Assembly (NCBI GenBank): GCA_964548535.1
Contig: CAZJRQ010000069.1
Span: forward strand, 1 to 5,424
DNA from: CAZJRQ01 sp964548535
Lineage (GTDB): Bacteria > Bacillota > Clostridia > Oscillospirales > Ruminococcaceae
Direction: 5' to 3'
Length of the DNA: 5,424 nt
This document shows positions 5,420 through 5,424 of the stretch, piece by piece. Numbering within the stretch: position 1 is the first letter of the stretch; each line of letters opens with the position of its first letter. Below the pieces are notes generated by a model. The model ran no database searches. It was not told where the DNA came from and saw nothing but the letters and a program-made list of their open reading frames with translations. The translations under genes were made by a program, and so were the position numbers.

Positions 5420-5424
5420 GAAAC
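5416..5424 (+). CDS. Possible start of the next operon gene (partial)
   Basis: A TTG at 5416 overlaps the helicase stop codon as TTGA, and AAGAGG (5401-5406) lies nine bases before it. This is the arrangement expected for a coupled gene in a compact phage operon. Only three codons are visible, so the call rests on the ribosome site and overlap alone; a start just beyond the window is as likely. Confidence 0.25.

Noticed and set aside
1..5424. CRISPR arrays, tRNA or rRNA genes, insertion sequences
   Set aside because: No regularly spaced repeats, cloverleaf-like or ribosomal sequence, transposase or terminal inverted repeats were seen on either strand.

Overview
The window looks like the early or replication region of a mobile element, most likely a phage or prophage, with a phage-plasmid or large plasmid as the alternative. 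The host is probably a low-GC gammaproteobacterium. This rests on AT-rich coding sequence, sigma-70 type promoters, a short GC-stem terminator, tightly packed or overlapping genes, and two replication-type helicases. There are no structural, integrase, partition or conjugation genes here to settle phage against plasmid, and the genus cannot be named from the sequence.

Layout from left to right. Bases 1-30 hold the first codons of a minus-strand gene that leaves the window; it has a good ribosome binding site and a strong minus-strand promoter (57-85) in very AT-rich DNA. Bases 145-198 form a dyad over the stop codon of the next gene. Bases 179-2953 (minus) encode a 924-residue replication protein: a degenerate primase/TOPRIM-like N-terminus followed by a superfamily 2 helicase core of the origin-binding/CyRepA1 kind. 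A hairpin terminator (2987-3012) separates it from a 208-residue PD-(D/E)XK nuclease-like protein (3017-3643, minus). An intergenic region of about 97 bp carries back-to-back promoters, including a perfect consensus TTGACA-17-TATAAT reading right. That promoter drives a 58-residue basic protein (3741-3917), which overlaps by ATGA a 501-residue phage-type SF2 helicase with a C-terminal zinc finger (3914-5419). A further gene may begin at the right edge with TTG.

How the genes may work together (inference): the 924-residue protein would recognise or unwind the replication origin, the second helicase would assist replication or recombination, the nuclease would process DNA, and the small protein may be a regulator or DNA-binding accessory. 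The divergent promoters would set the balance between the two transcription units.

Points most worth a second look: (1) a 10-bp direct repeat exactly brackets the nuclease gene plus its terminator, as if they were inserted as a cassette between the promoter and the replication gene; (2) the rightward helicase has Ala where the Walker A Thr/Ser should be; (3) the TOPRIM-like region of the replication protein lacks its acidic catalytic residues; (4) a 14-bp perfect palindrome sits on the -10 box of a perfect-consensus promoter.
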